This document shows, piece by piece, positions 1-9,174 of a DNA stretch of 64,000 nt. Made by a program: the position numbers and the translations under genes. Position 1 is the first letter of the stretch. Every line of letters begins with the position of its first letter. Under the pieces are notes generated by a model. It was given only the letters and a program-made list of their open reading frames with translations. It did no database searches and had not been told where the DNA came from. This DNA comes from an uncultured Rhodospirillales bacterium (GTDB lineage Bacteria; Pseudomonadota; Alphaproteobacteria; CAAGCB01; CAG-977): NCBI GenBank assembly GCA_902777205.1, contig CACYSU010000006.1, positions 33,599 to 97,598 on the forward strand. The letters are read 5' to 3'.

Positions 1-524
1 TGGTGGAACAATGCGAATCCGCGGCGAAAAACATCATCAGCGTGTTTTCGTCGCTGGAAACGGCGTATTCGCAAAAAGAATGCGGAAAAGATTTGGGCAA
101 GATCAAAAATATGTTCCAAATCAACTATTTTTCCCAAGTCTATTTCCTGTCGGCGGTCGCGCCCGTTTTGCAAAAACAGGCGTGCGGCGAAATCATCGTC
201 ATGGGTTCGACGGCGGGGGAATTCGGGATGCCCGACAACTACGCGTTCGGTTCGACAAAGGCCGCTTTGCACGTTTGGCTGCAGGGATTTCAGGCGCAGA
301 TGGCGCAAAGCCACGTCGCCGTGACGACGGTGAAAACGGACGATTGGGACACGGTCGGCGAACGCAAAAAATCGTTTTTCCAACGCCCGATCAATCCGCA
401 GGCCTGCGCCGCCGCGTGCTATCAATACGCGGGCAAAGGGTTCAAGATCCGCTATTTCCCGTGGTACGCGGGCGTTACGGTGCTGTTCCGGCGGTTTCTG
501 CCGACCCGTCCGGTTCGCAAATAA
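1..524 (+). CDS. SDR-family oxidoreductase, 5'-truncated by window edge, catalytic Tyr replaced
   Basis: Only the C-terminal part (about 173 residues) of a short-chain dehydrogenase is present; the Rossmann TGxxxGxG segment lies before base 1. Visible SDR landmarks are the helix-4 segment MFQINYFSQVYFLSAVAP and the active-site strand with IIVMGSTAGEFG, followed by NYAFGSTKAAL. In family members the last motif normally reads Y-G-S-T-K, with Tyr and Lys catalytic. Here the Tyr position is Phe (codon ttc) and the Lys is kept, so normal SDR chemistry is doubtful. The tail is basic and aromatic (RYFPWYAGVTVLFRRFLP), possibly membrane-associating. A GTG-started gene follows 15 bases downstream, suggesting one operon. 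The exact substrate cannot be told. Confidence 0.8.
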   Translation, partial: VEQCESAAKNIISVFSSLETAYSQKECGKDLGKIKNMFQINYFSQVYFLSAVAPVLQKQACGEIIVMGSTAGEFGMPDNYAFGSTKAALHVWLQGFQAQMAQSHVAVTTVKTDDWDTVGERKKSFFQRPINPQACAAACYQYAGKGFKIRYFPWYAGVTVLFRRFLPTRPVRK

Positions 525-539
525 ACGGCGGGGGCGGCG

Positions 540-2375
540 GTGCGTAAACCTGTTTTTCCGGATGCCTCTTTGCTGCGCGTGAACGACGGCGCGCCCGTCA
601 AGGTCACGTTTGTCCAAACGCGGTCGAACGGCCATATGGTCGGGTTTTACACGTTGGACGCGGGTGCGTTTCACGACATCAGGATTCTGTTTCCGAATGT
701 CGGCGACACGCTGATTCCGAATGTCAGTTCGGTGTTTCTGGGCAACAGGCTGACCGGAAAAACGCCCGTCTTTTTCGTTGTCGAAAACGGCAACACGCTG
801 AACAGGGACGCCGCGTGGTTCAACGACGCCGCGGCGGGGCGAAACGGGTTCTGGCTGTTTTTGAAACGGCCGGAGGAAACGGACGCCGCCCCCGTTTTGG
901 AACAGGGCGAAATCGTTTGGCAAAAAAACGGTGAAACGGTCGAACCGGCGGTCGCGGCCGATTCCGGAACGCCCGCGCCCGTGCTGGTCTGGCAATCCAA
1001 CAGCGGCCGCATCCATATGCCGAAAGGCCGCGTTTTCCACAGTTTCGGATACGGCCTGCATCCTGAAATGAATCCGGACGCGGCGCACCGCTTTTTGCTG
1101 ACGCCGCAAGAGGAAAACGCTTCGGTCGCGCTGAATTTCCTATCGGACGCGGCGCATCCCGAAAAACCGGAAATCACGCTGAACCTGCAAATCGGGGAAC
1201 GGAATTTTCAGGCGTTGACGCGCAACCGGATCGTGAACGCGGCTCTGCCCGTGCCGGATCAAACGATATCGTCCGCGACCGTCCGGATTCCGGACGAATT
1301 CGAGGACACGCTGTATCTGGACGGATTCGAGGGACAGCAGAGCCTGCCCGCCGCCGGAACAGTGTTTTCGATCGAAACGGCCGGAAACGTGCTGACCCTG
1401 ACGGGCGAGGGAACGCCCGCGGTGTACGAAGCACTGCTGTCCTGCGTGAAAATCAGGACGGAAGCCTCCGCGCCGGCCAAAAGCCCCGTTTCCGTGACGT
1501 ATCAAACGGCGTCGGGCGAAATCGTCCGATCCGGCGAATCGGACATCCTGTCCGACAGCGTTTTGCCGTCGCCGCTGCTGACGGGGCTGCCGCCGGTCAA
1601 ACAGCCCGCCGCGGTCAAACCGTTGCCGGAGGGGGTGTTCACTCCCGCCGAACCGCAGGACGAGCTGCCGTCGTTTTTGACGCGTCCCGTCGCCGCGGTC
1701 GAACCCGTCGAACCGAAACCGCAGCCCAAAAGCGGGGCGAAAACCGCGCTGGTCACGGGCGGCGCGCGCAAAATCGGGGCGGAAATCGCCCGCGCGCTGG
1801 CGGCGAAAGGGTGCAACGTGATCGTGCATTGCCACACCGCCGCGGCCGAAGCCGCGCGGCTGGTCGAAGAATTGCGCCGGACGTATCAGGTCAAGGCGGC
1901 CTATTTCCGCGCGGATTTTTCATCCTATGACGAAACGGCCGATCTGGTCGAATCCGTGACGAAAACGTATGGCGCGCCGGATATTCTGGTCAGCTGCGCG
2001 ACCGTCGCGGCCGCCGGCGAAAATCCGCAGGGGTGGGACGAATGTTCGGCCGTCAACGCGCGCGCGCCGTTCATTTTGCTGCGTTCGTTCGCCCGCGCTT
2101 TGCCGAAAGGGAAAAGCGGCTGTTTTCTGGCGGTGTTTCCGCGTCCGGCCGACGAATTGTCCGTCAACGCGTTCAGTTTGTCGGGAATCGGCGGGCTGGT
2201 CGAAATGGCGGCGCGGACGCTGCGGGACAACGTGCGCGTCAACGGCGTCGATTTTCCGGAAAAGGGCGGGGACGCCGACACCGTCCGCCGCGTGGCCGAC
2301 GCCGTCTGTTTTATGGCGCAAACGCCGGTCGTGTCGGGGCAGGTGCTGCATTTGGACGCCGAAAAAAGGAAGTGA
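540..2375 (+). CDS. Beta-rich adhesin-like domain fused to a degenerate SDR domain
   Basis: A 611-residue protein starting at GTG, preceded by a G-rich stretch, 15 bases after the upstream SDR. Residues 1 to about 330 are beta-rich. One part (around 60-190) loosely recalls DUF4114-type domains. Another (around 255-340) has the pattern TVFSIETAGNVLTLTGEG then YEALLSCVKI, typical of cadherin/VCBS-like repeats of bacterial surface proteins. A Pro-rich linker (about 345-405) leads to a C-terminal SDR fold that begins KTALVTGGARKIGAEIA. That SDR keeps the nucleotide-binding glycines, but the active-site Tyr-xxx-Lys is replaced (NAFSLSGIGG: Phe and Gly) and the NAG motif reads VSCATV, so it is probably a pseudoenzyme. 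No signal peptide or membrane segment is visible, odd for an adhesin-like half. Function unknown. Confidence 0.7.
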   Translation: MRKPVFPDASLLRVNDGAPVKVTFVQTRSNGHMVGFYTLDAGAFHDIRILFPNVGDTLIPNVSSVFLGNRLTGKTPVFFVVENGNTLNRDAAWFNDAAAGRNGFWLFLKRPEETDAAPVLEQGEIVWQKNGETVEPAVAADSGTPAPVLVWQSNSGRIHMPKGRVFHSFGYGLHPEMNPDAAHRFLLTPQEENASVALNFLSDAAHPEKPEITLNLQIGERNFQALTRNRIVNAALPVPDQTISSATVRIPDEFEDTLYLDGFEGQQSLPAAGTVFSIETAGNVLTLTGEGTPAVYEALLSCVKIRTEASAPAKSPVSVTYQTASGEIVRSGESDILSDSVLPSPLLTGLPPVKQPAAVKPLPEGVFTPAEPQDELPSFLTRPVAAVEPVEPKPQPKSGAKTALVTGGARKIGAEIARALAAKGCNVIVHCHTAAAEAARLVEELRRTYQVKAAYFRADFSSYDETADLVESVTKTYGAPDILVSCATVAAAGENPQGWDECSAVNARAPFILLRSFARALPKGKSGCFLAVFPRPADELSVNAFSLSGIGGLVEMAARTLRDNVRVNGVDFPEKGGDADTVRRVADAVCFMAQTPVVSGQVLHLDAEKRK

Positions 2376-2714
2376 AAAGCCGAGTCTGTTTCCCTCTTTT
2401 TTCCCGCAGCCCTTGCCAGTCAACGAGTCATCCGTTTTACGCACAACTTATCCACAGGAGGACGCGGCTATTCCAACCGGAAAAATAAATCAAGAAAAAG
2501 TTATGAAAAAAAATTAAAAATAATGCTTGATTATAAAAAATTACAAATTATCAATATGTTACGCGTTTTGCCTATAAAATGGGCAATATGATGAAAAGCT
2601 AAGGAAACCCTTTGGTCAAGGGGGATAAAATCAGACTTTGCACAGAGTTATCCACAGGTTTGGGGAAAACTTCATAATTTGTTTAGGATTTGTGAAAAAG
2701 GGTTATAATTCAAT
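2376..2714. other. AT-rich intergenic region with two perfect DnaA boxes (candidate replication origin)
   Basis: No gene is seen in this 339-base gap. It contains TTATCCACA, the DnaA-box consensus, at 2448-2456 and again at 2648-2656, exactly 200 bases apart and in the same orientation. Between them lies a strongly AT-rich stretch (about 2480-2570) unlike the GC-rich surroundings, which could serve as a DNA-unwinding element. A weaker, inverted near-match (TTATCCCCC on the minus strand) sits near 2622-2630. None of the usual origin neighbours (dnaA, dnaN, hemE, mnmG, parAB) is within the window, and gene orientation does not flip here, so the assignment stays tentative. The alternative is a DnaA-regulated uvrC promoter. 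Confidence 0.35.
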
Positions 2715-4586
2715 ATGATAGATGAAAAATCCGCCGTTTTTCAGGCCGACGAATCAAGCGAATCCGCGCAAAAGCTGACAGGGGCGGCGTATGTCGCGGC
2801 GCATTTGCGGTTTTTTCCGGAACGGCCGGGGGTTTACCGGATGCTGGACGCGGCCGGAAAAGTCCTGTACGTCGGCAAGGCCAAAGTCCTGCGCCGGCGT
2901 TTGGAAAACTACGCGCATCCCGAACGGACGTGTATGCGCATCCAGCGGATGATTTCCCAGATCGACCGGATCGAAATCATCGAAACGACGACCGAGGCCG
3001 AAGCTTTCCTGTTGGAAAACGATCTGATCAAGCGGCTGAAGCCCTATTACAACATCCTGCTGAAGGACGACAAAACGTTTCCCCACATTCTGATCACGAC
3101 GCGGGACGAATGGCCGCAGGTGATGAAACACCGCGGCGCGCGGACGAAAAAGGGCGAATATTTCGGGCCGTTCGCGTCGGTTTTGGCGGTGAACGAAACG
3201 CTGGCCGTTTTGCAAAAGGCGTTTTTGCTGCGTTCCTGCACTGACAACGTTTTTTACCACCGCACGCGCCCGTGCCTGCTGCACCAGATCAAACGGTGCT
3301 GCGCGCCTTGCGCCGGCATGATCGCGCGCGAGGATTATATGCGGCTGGTGGACGAGGCGTGCGCCTTTATGCGCAACAAAAGCACCAAGGTGCAGGAACG
3401 GCTGGCCGTTCAAATGGAGCAGGCCAGCGCGGAAATGCGTTACGAACAGGCGGCCGTTCTGCGCGACCGCATCCGCGCCCTGAACCAGATTCAAATGCAA
3501 AGCAGCGATTTGGACGGCATCGCCGATTGCGATGTCGCGGCGATTTACACGGACAGGGAACAAAGCTGCGTGCAGGTGTTTTTTTACCGCGGCGGGCGCA
3601 GCTGCGGCAACTTCGCGGCGTTTCCGGCGCAAACGTCGGGGCGGACGGACGGCGAGGTTTTGCAGGCTTTCCTTGGCCAGTTTTATATGACGCACACGCC
3701 GCCGCGCGAAATCCTGCTGTCAACGGTGCTGCCCGACGCCGATGTCGTCGCGCAGGCGTTCGGCGAAAAATCGGGATCGGCCGTCAAGCTGACGGACAAC
3801 GCGCGCGGCAACCGCAAACGTTTGGTCAATCGTGCTTTGATGAACGCGAAAGAGGCGTTGATCCGCCGCCGGTGCGAAGGGGCGGCGCGCGCCGAATTGC
3901 TGGAGGAGCTGCGCGAACTGCTGCATATCGACCGCCCGATTGAACGCGTCGAAACCTATGATAACAGCCATATTCAGGGGACAAGCGCGGTCGGCGCGAT
4001 GGTGGTCGCGACGCCTGACGGGTTTGACAAGAAATCGTACCGCAAATTCAACATTTCGTGGGACACGTTCACCCCCGGCGACGATTTCGGCATGATGCGC
4101 GAAGTGCTGACCCGCCGGTTCAAACGCGGGCTGGCGGAACACAACCTGCCGGATGTCGTGTTCATCGACGGCGGCGAAATACAGCTGCGCGTGGCGTTGG
4201 AGGTGTTAAAAGAACTGAACGTCCCCGACGTTGTTGCCGTCGGCGTGGCCAAAGGCGTTGACCGCAATGCGGGCAAGGAAACGCTGCATTTCGCCGACCG
4301 GCCGCCGCTGCATCTGGAATTCGACAATCCGCTGCTGCACTATATCCAGCGTCTGCGCGACGAAGCGCATCGTTTCGCGATCGGCACGCACCGGATCAAA
4401 CGGCGCAACGACACGCTGGTGTCGGCTTTGGACGGCATCGCGGGGATCGGGGCGAAGCGTAAAAAGGCGTTGCTGCAGCATTTCGGATCCGTGCGCGCGA
4501 TCAAAGCCGTCAGCGCCGACGAAATCGCCAAAGTCGATGGGATCAGCCCGACGCTGGCCAAGCAAATCTTTGACGCTTTGAAATAA
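2715..4586 (+). CDS. uvrC: Excinuclease ABC subunit C
   Basis: UvrC makes the two incisions flanking a DNA lesion in nucleotide excision repair, acting in the cytoplasm with UvrA and UvrB. The 623-residue length fits the family. Domains in order: N-terminal GIY-YIG nuclease (about 35-115, with PGVYRMLDAAGKVLYVGKAK), a Cys-rich segment (CLLHQIKRCCAPC), a UvrB-interacting UVR motif near 230, the RNase H-like nuclease domain (YDNSHIQGTSAVGAM, then FIDGGEIQL), and C-terminal helix-hairpin-helix motifs (GIAGIGAKRKKALL). The ATG start follows the AT-rich gap; an AAAAAGGG stretch lies about 10-15 bases upstream. It converges on secA, with a hairpin between them. SOS regulation is not obvious in the upstream region. 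Confidence 0.97.
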   Translation: MIDEKSAVFQADESSESAQKLTGAAYVAAHLRFFPERPGVYRMLDAAGKVLYVGKAKVLRRRLENYAHPERTCMRIQRMISQIDRIEIIETTTEAEAFLLENDLIKRLKPYYNILLKDDKTFPHILITTRDEWPQVMKHRGARTKKGEYFGPFASVLAVNETLAVLQKAFLLRSCTDNVFYHRTRPCLLHQIKRCCAPCAGMIAREDYMRLVDEACAFMRNKSTKVQERLAVQMEQASAEMRYEQAAVLRDRIRALNQIQMQSSDLDGIADCDVAAIYTDREQSCVQVFFYRGGRSCGNFAAFPAQTSGRTDGEVLQAFLGQFYMTHTPPREILLSTVLPDADVVAQAFGEKSGSAVKLTDNARGNRKRLVNRALMNAKEALIRRRCEGAARAELLEELRELLHIDRPIERVETYDNSHIQGTSAVGAMVVATPDGFDKKSYRKFNISWDTFTPGDDFGMMREVLTRRFKRGLAEHNLPDVVFIDGGEIQLRVALEVLKELNVPDVVAVGVAKGVDRNAGKETLHFADRPPLHLEFDNPLLHYIQRLRDEAHRFAIGTHRIKRRNDTLVSALDGIAGIGAKRKKALLQHFGSVRAIKAVSADEIAKVDGISPTLAKQIFDALK

Positions 4587-4588
4587 AA

Positions 4589-4630
4589 AAACAGCCGCCG
4601 AACCCGTCAAAGGCGCAGCGGCCGTGTTTT
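4589..4630. terminator. Hairpin between convergent uvrC and secA
   Basis: Arms at 4589-4598 (aaacagccgc) and 4618-4629 (gcggccgtgttt) pair over 10 bp with a 2-base bulge. A-rich and T-rich flanks on either side could let it end transcription from both converging genes. The loop is long (19 bases), so the call is weak. Confidence 0.4.
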
Positions 4631-4645
4631 ACCCATACCGGAATG

Positions 4646-7387
4646 TCAGGCGATCGCGCCGTGACAATGTTTGTATTTCTTTCCCGAACCGCACGGGCAG
4701 GGCGCGTTGCGCGACACTTTGCCCCATGTGGACGGGTCGTTCGGGTCGATTTCGTCGGATTGCGTGTATTTGAACGGGCTTCGTTCCAATTCGCGGTCGA
4801 TTTCGCGCTGCGACGCCGACGGGTTGCCGAACGCGTCGGTTTCCAATTCGTCGTGGTGCGCGGTCATTTCCTGCTGACGGCGGCGGTTTTCCTCGATCGC
4901 TTCAACGGTTTCGGGCGCCAGTTCGACGTGCGTCAGGAACTGCGTCACCTGTTCGCGCATATTGCCGATCATGCCGCTGAACAGGTAGAAAGCCTCTTTC
5001 TTGTATTCGTTCAAGGGGTCTTTCTGGCCGTAGGCGCGCAAAACGATCGTGTGGCGCATATATTCCAGCACCTGCAGGTGTTCTTTCCAAACCTGATCCA
5101 AAATCTGCAAAGTGATGTTCTTTTCGATCATGTTCATCAGGTCGTCGCCGAACAGACGGCGTTTGGCGGCCATTTTTTCATCGGCGGCCTGCTGCAGGCG
5201 TTCCGTCAGCTCTTGCGTTCCGATGCCTTCGCCGATCCATGAATCAATCGGCAAAGTCAGCCCCAGCAGACGTTCGACATCCTCTTTCAGCGCGGGGATG
5301 TTCCAATCGTCGGCCGCGGCGTCTTCGGGCGTGTAGGTTTCGGTCATCGCCGCGATGATTTCGTCGCGCATATCCTTGATCGTGTCGGTGATCGAATCCG
5401 CCATCATCAATTCCTTGCGCTGGTCGTAAATGACTTTGCGCTGGTCGTTCATCACGTTGTCGTATTTCAGCAGGTTTTTGCGGATGTCAAAGTTGCGGGC
5501 TTCGACCTTTTCCTGCGATTTTTGCAGCGTTCTGGAAATCCACGGGCTGGAAATGACATCCGTGTCGTCCATGCCGCCCAGCGGTTTCAGGAATTTTTCG
5601 ATCCTGTCCGCGCCGAAAATGCGCAACAGGTCGTCTTGCAGGCACAGGAAGAATTTCGACGCGCCGGGGTCGCCCTGACGTCCGGAACGGCCGCGCAGCT
5701 GGTTGTCGATGCGGCGGCTTTCGTGGCGTTCCGTGCCGATGACGTACAGGCCGCCCGCTTTCATGGCAATTTCGCGGCCCTCGTCGATTTCCTTTTTGAT
5801 TTCGGCGACGCGGCGTTCGCGTTCGGCGGGATCGGTCACGTCCGCCAATTCCTGTTCGACGCGCATTTCCAGATTGCCGCCCAGCTGGATGTCCGTGCCG
5901 CGGCCGGCCATGTTCGTGGCGATCGTGATCGCGCCGGGCATCCCCGCCTGCGCGATGATGTACGCTTCCTGTTCGTGATGGCGCGCGTTCAACACGTTGA
6001 ATTTCAGCTTCGTTTCCCGACGCAGGCGGTCGGCCAGCTGTTCCGATTTTTCAATCGAGGTCGTGCCGACCAGAACGGGCTGTTTGCGCGCGGCGCATTC
6101 TTTGATCAGTTCGATGACGGCCTTTAATTTCTGGTCTTCCTTCCAATAGATTTCGTCCTGATGGTCGATGCGGATGCACGGTTTGTTCGTGGGGATGTCG
6201 ATGACCTCCAATCCGTAGATTTCGGCGAATTCGGGGGCTTCGGTCATCGCGGTGCCCGTCATGCCGGCCAGTTTCGGGTACAGGCGGAAATAGTTTTGGA
6301 ACGTGATCGACGCCAGCGTCTGGTTTTCCGGCTGGATCTTGACGCGTTCCTTGGCTTCCAAAGCCTGATGCAGGCCGTCGGAATAGCGGCGTCCCTCCAT
6401 CATGCGGCCGGTGAATTCGTCGATGATGACGACCTGACCGTTGCGCACGATGTAATCGACGTCGCGCTGGAACATTTTGTGCGCTTTCAACGCCTGATCG
6501 ACATAGTGGATGACGGGCGCGTTCACGGCGTCGTACATGGCGCCGGTGATCAATCCGGCCTGCTGCAGCAATTCCTCCATATACAGGGTGCCGCTTTCGG
6601 TCAGGGAAACGGTGCGCTGCTTTTCATCCTTTTCGTAATGTTCGGGTTTCAGCTTGGGGATCAGCGCGTCCACCTGAATGTATTTGTCCGACGAATCCTC
6701 GGCCTGACCGGAAATGATCAAAGGCGTTCTGGCTTCGTCGATCAGGATGGAGTCCACTTCGTCAACGATGGCGAAGTTGAACGGCCGCTGCACCATGTCG
6801 TCAATCGAAAATTTCATGTTGTCGCGCAGATAGTCGAACCCGAATTCGTTGTTCGTCCCGTAAGTGATGTCGCAGGCGTAGGCGGCGCGGCGTTCCGCGT
6901 CCGACATATCGTGCAGGATCGACCCGACCGTCATGCCCAGAAAACGGTAGATGCGCCCCATCCATTCCGTGTCGCGTTTGGCCAGATAGTCGTTGACCGT
7001 GACGACGTGGACGCCCTTGCCCGTCAGCGCGTTCAAATAAACGGCCAGCGTCGCGACCAGCGTTTTGCCTTCGCCCGTGCGCATTTCGGCGATCTGGCCG
7101 CGGTGCAAAACCATGCCGCCGATCAGCTGGACGTCGAAATGGCGCAGCCCGATGGTGCGTTTGGACGCTTCGCGCACGACGGCGAACGCTTCGGGCAGGA
7201 TGTCGTCCAGCGTTTCCCCGTCGGCCAGCCGTTGTTTCAGCGCGGGGGTCTTGTTTTTCAGCTCTTCGTCGGACAACGCCGCGATTTCGGGTTCCATCGC
7301 GTTGATTTTCGCGACGGTTTTATACAATCCCTTGACATACCTGTCGTTCGCGCTGCCGAAAATTTTGCGCATCAAAGAACCGATCAT
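4646..7387 (-). CDS. secA: Preprotein translocase ATPase SecA
   Basis: SecA drives preprotein translocation through SecYEG by ATP hydrolysis at the inner membrane. This 913-residue protein is full length. Visible features: Walker [15 protein letters not shown] near residue 105, DEAD-box-type [19 protein letters not shown] near 210, helicase motif VI region ([13 protein letters not shown]), and a C-terminal Zn-binding SEC-C motif ([14 protein letters not shown]) that contacts SecB/ribosomes. The ATG at 7387 is preceded by AAAGAGG 8 bases upstream; an internal Met six codons on ([14 protein letters not shown]) is an alternative start. It is divergent from the parvulin gene, a sensible pairing of export and periplasmic folding. 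Confidence 0.98.
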   Translation of the reverse strand: MIGSLMRKIFGSANDRYVKGLYKTVAKINAMEPEIAALSDEELKNKTPALKQRLADGETLDDILPEAFAVVREASKRTIGLRHFDVQLIGGMVLHRGQIAEMRTGEGKTLVATLAVYLNALTGKGVHVVTVNDYLAKRDTEWMGRIYRFLGMTVGSILHDMSDAERRAAYACDITYGTNNEFGFDYLRDNMKFSIDDMVQRPFNFAIVDEVDSILIDEARTPLIISGQAEDSSDKYIQVDALIPKLKPEHYEKDEKQRTVSLTESGTLYMEELLQQAGLITGAMYDAVNAPVIHYVDQALKAHKMFQRDVDYIVRNGQVVIIDEFTGRMMEGRRYSDGLHQALEAKERVKIQPENQTLASITFQNYFRLYPKLAGMTGTAMTEAPEFAEIYGLEVIDIPTNKPCIRIDHQDEIYWKEDQKLKAVIELIKECAARKQPVLVGTTSIEKSEQLADRLRRETKLKFNVLNARHHEQEAYIIAQAGMPGAITIATNMAGRGTDIQLGGNLEMRVEQELADVTDPAERERRVAEIKKEIDEGREIAMKAGGLYVIGTERHESRRIDNQLRGRSGRQGDPGASKFFLCLQDDLLRIFGADRIEKFLKPLGGMDDTDVISSPWISRTLQKSQEKVEARNFDIRKNLLKYDNVMNDQRKVIYDQRKELMMADSITDTIKDMRDEIIAAMTETYTPEDAAADDWNIPALKEDVERLLGLTLPIDSWIGEGIGTQELTERLQQAADEKMAAKRRLFGDDLMNMIEKNITLQILDQVWKEHLQVLEYMRHTIVLRAYGQKDPLNEYKKEAFYLFSGMIGNMREQVTQFLTHVELAPETVEAIEENRRRQQEMTAHHDELETDAFGNPSASQREIDRELERSPFKYTQSDEIDPNDPSTWGKVSRNAPCPCGSGKKYKHCHGAIA

Positions 7388-7515
7388 GACAAAACCTCTT
7401 TATAATAAAATAAAAACACACAAGTTAAGCCCACAAAACCGCGCGTGTCAATCGTTCAGTTGAACATCCCCGCCGAAAAAACATATTTTTCGGGCGTCCG
7501 GCGGAATTTTAAATC

Positions 7516-7543
7516 TTTACCCGTTTTTGAAAGGTGGTATGAT
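7516..7543 (+). promoter_or_regulatory. Putative sigma-70-type promoter of the parvulin gene
   Basis: A -35 like TTTACC (7516-7521) and a -10 TATGAT (7538-7543) are separated by 16 bases, 41 bases before the ATG at 7585. The match is moderate; position and spacing are the support. Confidence 0.4.
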
Positions 7544-7584
7544 AACCGTCAGTCAACATCAACATTGCAAGAAAGGTTGAAACA

Positions 7585-8433
7585 ATGTCCAAAAAAGTTA
7601 TCACCGGCGCTTTGGTCGCCCTGTGCATCGCCATGCCGGCGCAGGCCGCCAAGTCGAAGGCGAAAGCCGTCGCGGCGGATATGGTCGTCGCCACGGTTGA
7701 CGGCAACAAAATCACGCTGTCCGAAATCGAAACCGCGCGGTCGTCGAACCCGCAGCTGGGCGCCATGCCGTTGGAAACCGTTTACGAACCTTTGCTGGAC
7801 AACATCATTGATTTGAACGTTGTCGCCGCCGCGGCCAAGGCCGAAAAGGTGCAGGAAACGCCCGAATACAAAAAGATGCTGAAGGATTTTGAAAAATCCC
7901 TGCTGGCGCGTTACTATCTGGAACAGCGCGCGAAAAAGGAACAGACCAAGGAAAAGCTGGAAGCGTTGTACGAACAGTTCAAAAAGGACAATCCCCCGCA
8001 GGAGGAAATGTCCGCCGCCCACATCCTGCTGAAAACGGAAAAGGAAGCGCGCGACGTGATCAAACAGCTGGAAAAGGGCGCCGATTTCGCGGAATTGGCG
8101 AACAAGCTGTCCGAAAACAAAGGGCTGAAAGACGGCGATCTGGGATATTTTTCGCGTGAACTGATGGTTCCCGAATTTTCCGAAGCGGCTTTCGCCATGA
8201 AAGAGGGCGAAATTTCCAAACAGCCCGTCAAAACGAAATTCGGATATCACGTGATCAAAGCCGGCCCCCGCCGTTTGGCCGAACCCCCGAAATTCGAGGA
8301 AGTCGAACGCGAATTGATGCAGATGCAGGCCGCCAAAACCGTCGAAGACACGATGGCCAAATTGCGCAAAAAGGCCAAAATCGTCAAAACGCCGGTCAAA
8401 TTCGGCGCCGACGGCAAAGTCACCGCGAAATAA
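7585..8433 (+). CDS. Periplasmic parvulin-type peptidyl-prolyl isomerase (SurA/PrsA-like foldase)
   Basis: The 282-residue protein starts with a signal peptide (MSKKVITGALVALCIAMPAQA) for export. An N-terminal helical chaperone segment (about 30-140) precedes a parvulin rotamase domain (about 145-240) containing SAAHILLKTEKEA, the DLGYFSRELMVPEF stretch and KTKFGYHVIKA, all hallmarks of PF00639. A basic C-terminal tail ends the protein. It should assist folding of outer-membrane or periplasmic proteins by prolyl isomerisation. An AGAAAGG ribosome-binding site lies 8 bases before the ATG, and a strong terminator follows, so it is probably monocistronic. With one rotamase domain it resembles PpiD/PrsA-type single-domain foldases more than two-domain SurA. 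Confidence 0.93.
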   Translation: MSKKVITGALVALCIAMPAQAAKSKAKAVAADMVVATVDGNKITLSEIETARSSNPQLGAMPLETVYEPLLDNIIDLNVVAAAAKAEKVQETPEYKKMLKDFEKSLLARYYLEQRAKKEQTKEKLEALYEQFKKDNPPQEEMSAAHILLKTEKEARDVIKQLEKGADFAELANKLSENKGLKDGDLGYFSRELMVPEFSEAAFAMKEGEISKQPVKTKFGYHVIKAGPRRLAEPPKFEEVERELMQMQAAKTVEDTMAKLRKKAKIVKTPVKFGADGKVTAK

Positions 8434-8452
8434 TCGCGTCGTGTTTTAAGGA

Positions 8453-8480
8453 AAAGCCCTCCCGTCCGGAGGGCTTTTTC
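8453..8480 (+). terminator. Rho-independent terminator of the parvulin gene
   Basis: A perfect hairpin, aaagccctcc (8453-8462) with ggagggcttt (8468-8477), 5-base loop, followed by T residues. Confidence 0.9.
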
Positions 8481-8571
8481 GTATGCCGGAAACGCGGAGC
8501 GGCCGACGCAAGGAACAAGCGGTGTTTCATCAAAACGGCGGCGATAAAAAACGGCGTCCGAAAGCGGCAAC

Positions 8572-8600
8572 AAAAAACCCCGCGCGGCGGCGGGGTTTTT
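8572..8600 (-). terminator. Rho-independent terminator of thrS-infC
   Basis: On the minus strand aaaaaccccg and cggggttttt pair around a GC-rich loop and end in a T-run, just 16 bases past the infC stop codon. The absence of rpmI-rplT after it shows that the classical thrS-infC-rpmI-rplT operon is cut short here. Confidence 0.8.
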
Positions 8601-8615
8601 CAAAACGCGGCGGCG

Positions 8616-9152
8616 TTATTTCGGCGCGATCACCATGGTGATCTGTTTGCCTTCCAATTTCGCCGGATGTTCGACTTTGGCGTATAAATCCGAATCTTCG
8701 ACAACGCGGGCCATGATTTCTTCGCCCTGTTCCTGATACGCCATTTCACGGCCGCGGAAACGCAGGGTGAATTTGACTTTGTTGCCTTCGGAAATAAAGC
8801 GCTGCGCGTTACGCAGTTTGACTTCGTAATCGTGCGTGTCGATATTCGGACTCAGCTTGATTTCCTTGATTTCGACAACTTTCTGGTTCTTGCGGGCTTC
8901 CGCTTTTTTCTTTTGCAGTTCATAGCGATATTTGCCCAGATCCAGAATTTTGCAAACGGGCGGGTTGGCGTTCGGCGAAATTTCGATCAGATCCAATCCC
9001 GCTTCTTCGGCCATGCGCAACGCTTCGCGCACGGAAACAACCCCGACGTTTTCGCCGTCGGCGCCGATCAGGCGGACTTCTCTCGCCGTAATGTCTTTGT
9101 TGGCACGCGGCCCCTCACGGGTGGGCGATGCCTGTGTCGTATCGGTAGATAT
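8616..9152 (-). CDS. infC: Translation initiation factor IF-3, probable AUA start codon
   Basis: IF-3 binds the 30S subunit and checks start codons and the initiator tRNA. From 9152 the product is 178 residues, the normal IF-3 length. The N-domain contains [19 protein letters not shown] and the C-domain ends [12 protein letters not shown]. The first ATG/GTG-type start in frame (GTG, 9032) would delete about 40 residues of the conserved N-domain. The only sensible upstream start is ATA at 9150-9152, six bases after a perfect GGAGG and four codons after an in-frame TGA. Rare AUU/AUC/AUA starts in infC are known to allow autoregulation, because IF-3 rejects them. It follows thrS by 22 bases. Confidence 0.93.
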   Translation of the reverse strand: MSTDTTQASPTREGPRANKDITAREVRLIGADGENVGVVSVREALRMAEEAGLDLIEISPNANPPVCKILDLGKYRYELQKKKAEARKNQKVVEIKEIKLSPNIDTHDYEVKLRNAQRFISEGNKVKFTLRFRGREMAYQEQGEEIMARVVEDSDLYAKVEHPAKLEGKQITMVIAPK

Positions 9153-9174
9153 AAAAAGCCTCCATCAGTTAAGG

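Noticed and set aside
8616..9032. infC starting at GTG 9032 (138 residues)
   Set aside because: It would delete about 40 residues of the conserved IF-3 N-domain that are present in frame upstream, and it has no Shine-Dalgarno as good as the GGAGG before ATA 9152.
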